From: an uncultured Actinomycetes bacterium
GTDB taxonomy: Bacteria > Actinomycetota > Actinomycetes > Nanopelagicales > Nanopelagicaceae
DNA length: 15,807 nt
Direction of reading: 5' to 3'
Assembly: GCA_903844585.1 (NCBI GenBank)
Contig: CAIMUD010000033.1
Span: forward strand, 1 to 15,807
A model generated the notes under the pieces. That model was not told where the DNA came from. It saw only the letters and a program-made list of their open reading frames with translations, and made no database searches. Numbering within the stretch: position 1 is the stretch's first letter; each line of letters begins with the position of its first letter. Below, in pieces: positions 15,290 through 15,807 of this stretch. The position numbers and the translations under genes are program-made.

Positions 15290-15298
15290 GTGCCAGTC
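15286..15298. promoter_or_regulatory. Palindrome GACTG-TGC-CAGTC in the xylB / pfk divergent promoter
   Basis: Perfect 5-base arms around a 3-base centre, in the middle of the 82-base divergent region. It overlaps the possible -10 of the phosphofructokinase gene and, on the reverse strand, part of a TTGACT (15300-15295). It could be a repressor site controlling both directions; short arms mean chance is not excluded. Confidence 0.35.
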
Positions 15299-15339
15299 AA
15301 TGATGACCACTTTTTAATTCTTAATTTTTTGGAGTTTTC

Positions 15340-15807
15340 ATGCGTATTGGTGTGCTTACAGGTGGCGGAGATTGCCCAGGACTTAACGCTGTTATTCGCG
15401 GCATTGTTCGCAAAGGCGTAAAAGAATACGGTCACGAGTTTGTTGGTTTTCGCGATGGCTGGAAAGGCCCGCTTGAGAACTACACAATGCCACTTACTCT
15501 CGAATCAACTCGCGGTATTTTGCCTAAGGGTGGAACAATTCTTGGTTCATCACGTACTAATCCTTTTAAGATTGAAAACGGTGTAGAACGCATCAAGCAG
15601 AGCCTTGCCGATCAAGGAATCGATGCGCTTATTGCTATCGGAGGCGAAGACACACTTGGAGTTGCAACGAAGCTTGATGCACTCGGAGTAAAGGTTATTG
15701 GCGTTCCGAAGACAATTGATAACGACCTCAACAATACTGATTACACATTTGGTTTTGATACATCGGTAAATATTGCAATGGAGGCAATCGATCGTCTCCA
15801 CACTACA
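15340..15807 (+). CDS. Phosphofructokinase, probably pyrophosphate-dependent, 5' part
   Basis: The first 156 residues of a PfkA-fold enzyme that phosphorylates fructose 6-phosphate; the gene runs off the window. The N-terminal nucleotide loop LTGGGDCPGLNAVIRG (6-21), the LGSSRTNP segment (68-75), IGGEDTLGVA (100-109) and the catalytic PKTIDND (123-129, base Asp127) are all present. Residue 104 is Asp and residue 124 is Lys, where E. coli ATP-PFK has Gly104 and Gly124; these are the two known determinants of PPi rather than ATP use. The wording matches the 'mixed-substrate' group III PFKs of actinobacteria. A PPi-PFK is reversible and can serve glycolysis and gluconeogenesis. GGAG (15331-15334) lies five bases before the ATG. 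The divergent neighbour xylB supports a central-carbon role. Confidence 0.88.
   Translation, partial: MRIGVLTGGGDCPGLNAVIRGIVRKGVKEYGHEFVGFRDGWKGPLENYTMPLTLESTRGILPKGGTILGSSRTNPFKIENGVERIKQSLADQGIDALIAIGGEDTLGVATKLDALGVKVIGVPKTIDNDLNNTDYTFGFDTSVNIAMEAIDRLHTT

Overview
The window looks like core chromosome from a compact actinobacterium of moderate GC, roughly mid-40s % by eye. Evidence for the phylum: SepH (DUF3071) is an actinobacterial cell-division protein; the ParE/ParC pair has actinobacterial topoisomerase IV wording (EGDSALGT in the TOPRIM domain); and the block rplS-lepB-rnhB-yraN-comM-dprA is a familiar actinobacterial order. Combined with the low GC and very short intergenic gaps, the best guess is a streamlined freshwater lineage such as Nanopelagicales (acI). 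That placement is inference. I see no insertion sequences, phage genes, CRISPR arrays, tRNAs or rRNAs, and no gene-free stretch longer than about 175 bases.

Region 1 (1-6292), chromosome topology and division. The 3' part of parE (+) runs tail-to-tail into an ABC-F ATPase gene (-), which lies just downstream of parC (-). ParC ends where the C-terminal beta-pinwheel should begin, so it is a two-domain core protein. Divergent from parC is an alkaline-phosphatase-superfamily phosphodiesterase (+), which converges on sepH (-).

Region 2 (6293-12024), a forward housekeeping run. A 172-base divergent leader with a 12-base direct repeat precedes rplS, whose L19 protein carries a 66-residue Glu/Val/Ala/Pro tail. 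Then come lepB, rnhB, yraN, comM (yifB), dprA and era. yraN-comM and comM-dprA overlap by four bases, so these genes for DNA handling are probably translationally coupled. An internal leaderless-type promoter may precede yraN.

Region 3 (12021-15807), accessory carbon metabolism. A reverse-strand operon xylB - alpha/beta hydrolase - EamA transporter is divergent from a phosphofructokinase gene that runs off the window. That enzyme has Asp104 and Lys124, the pair associated with pyrophosphate rather than ATP as phosphoryl donor. A GACTG-TGC-CAGTC palindrome lies in the shared promoter region.

I do not find a clearly new multi-gene system. The points most worth a second look are the CTD-less ParC, the acidic L19 tail with its unusual leader, the PPi-type PFK and the recurring TANNNT-N7-ATG starts.
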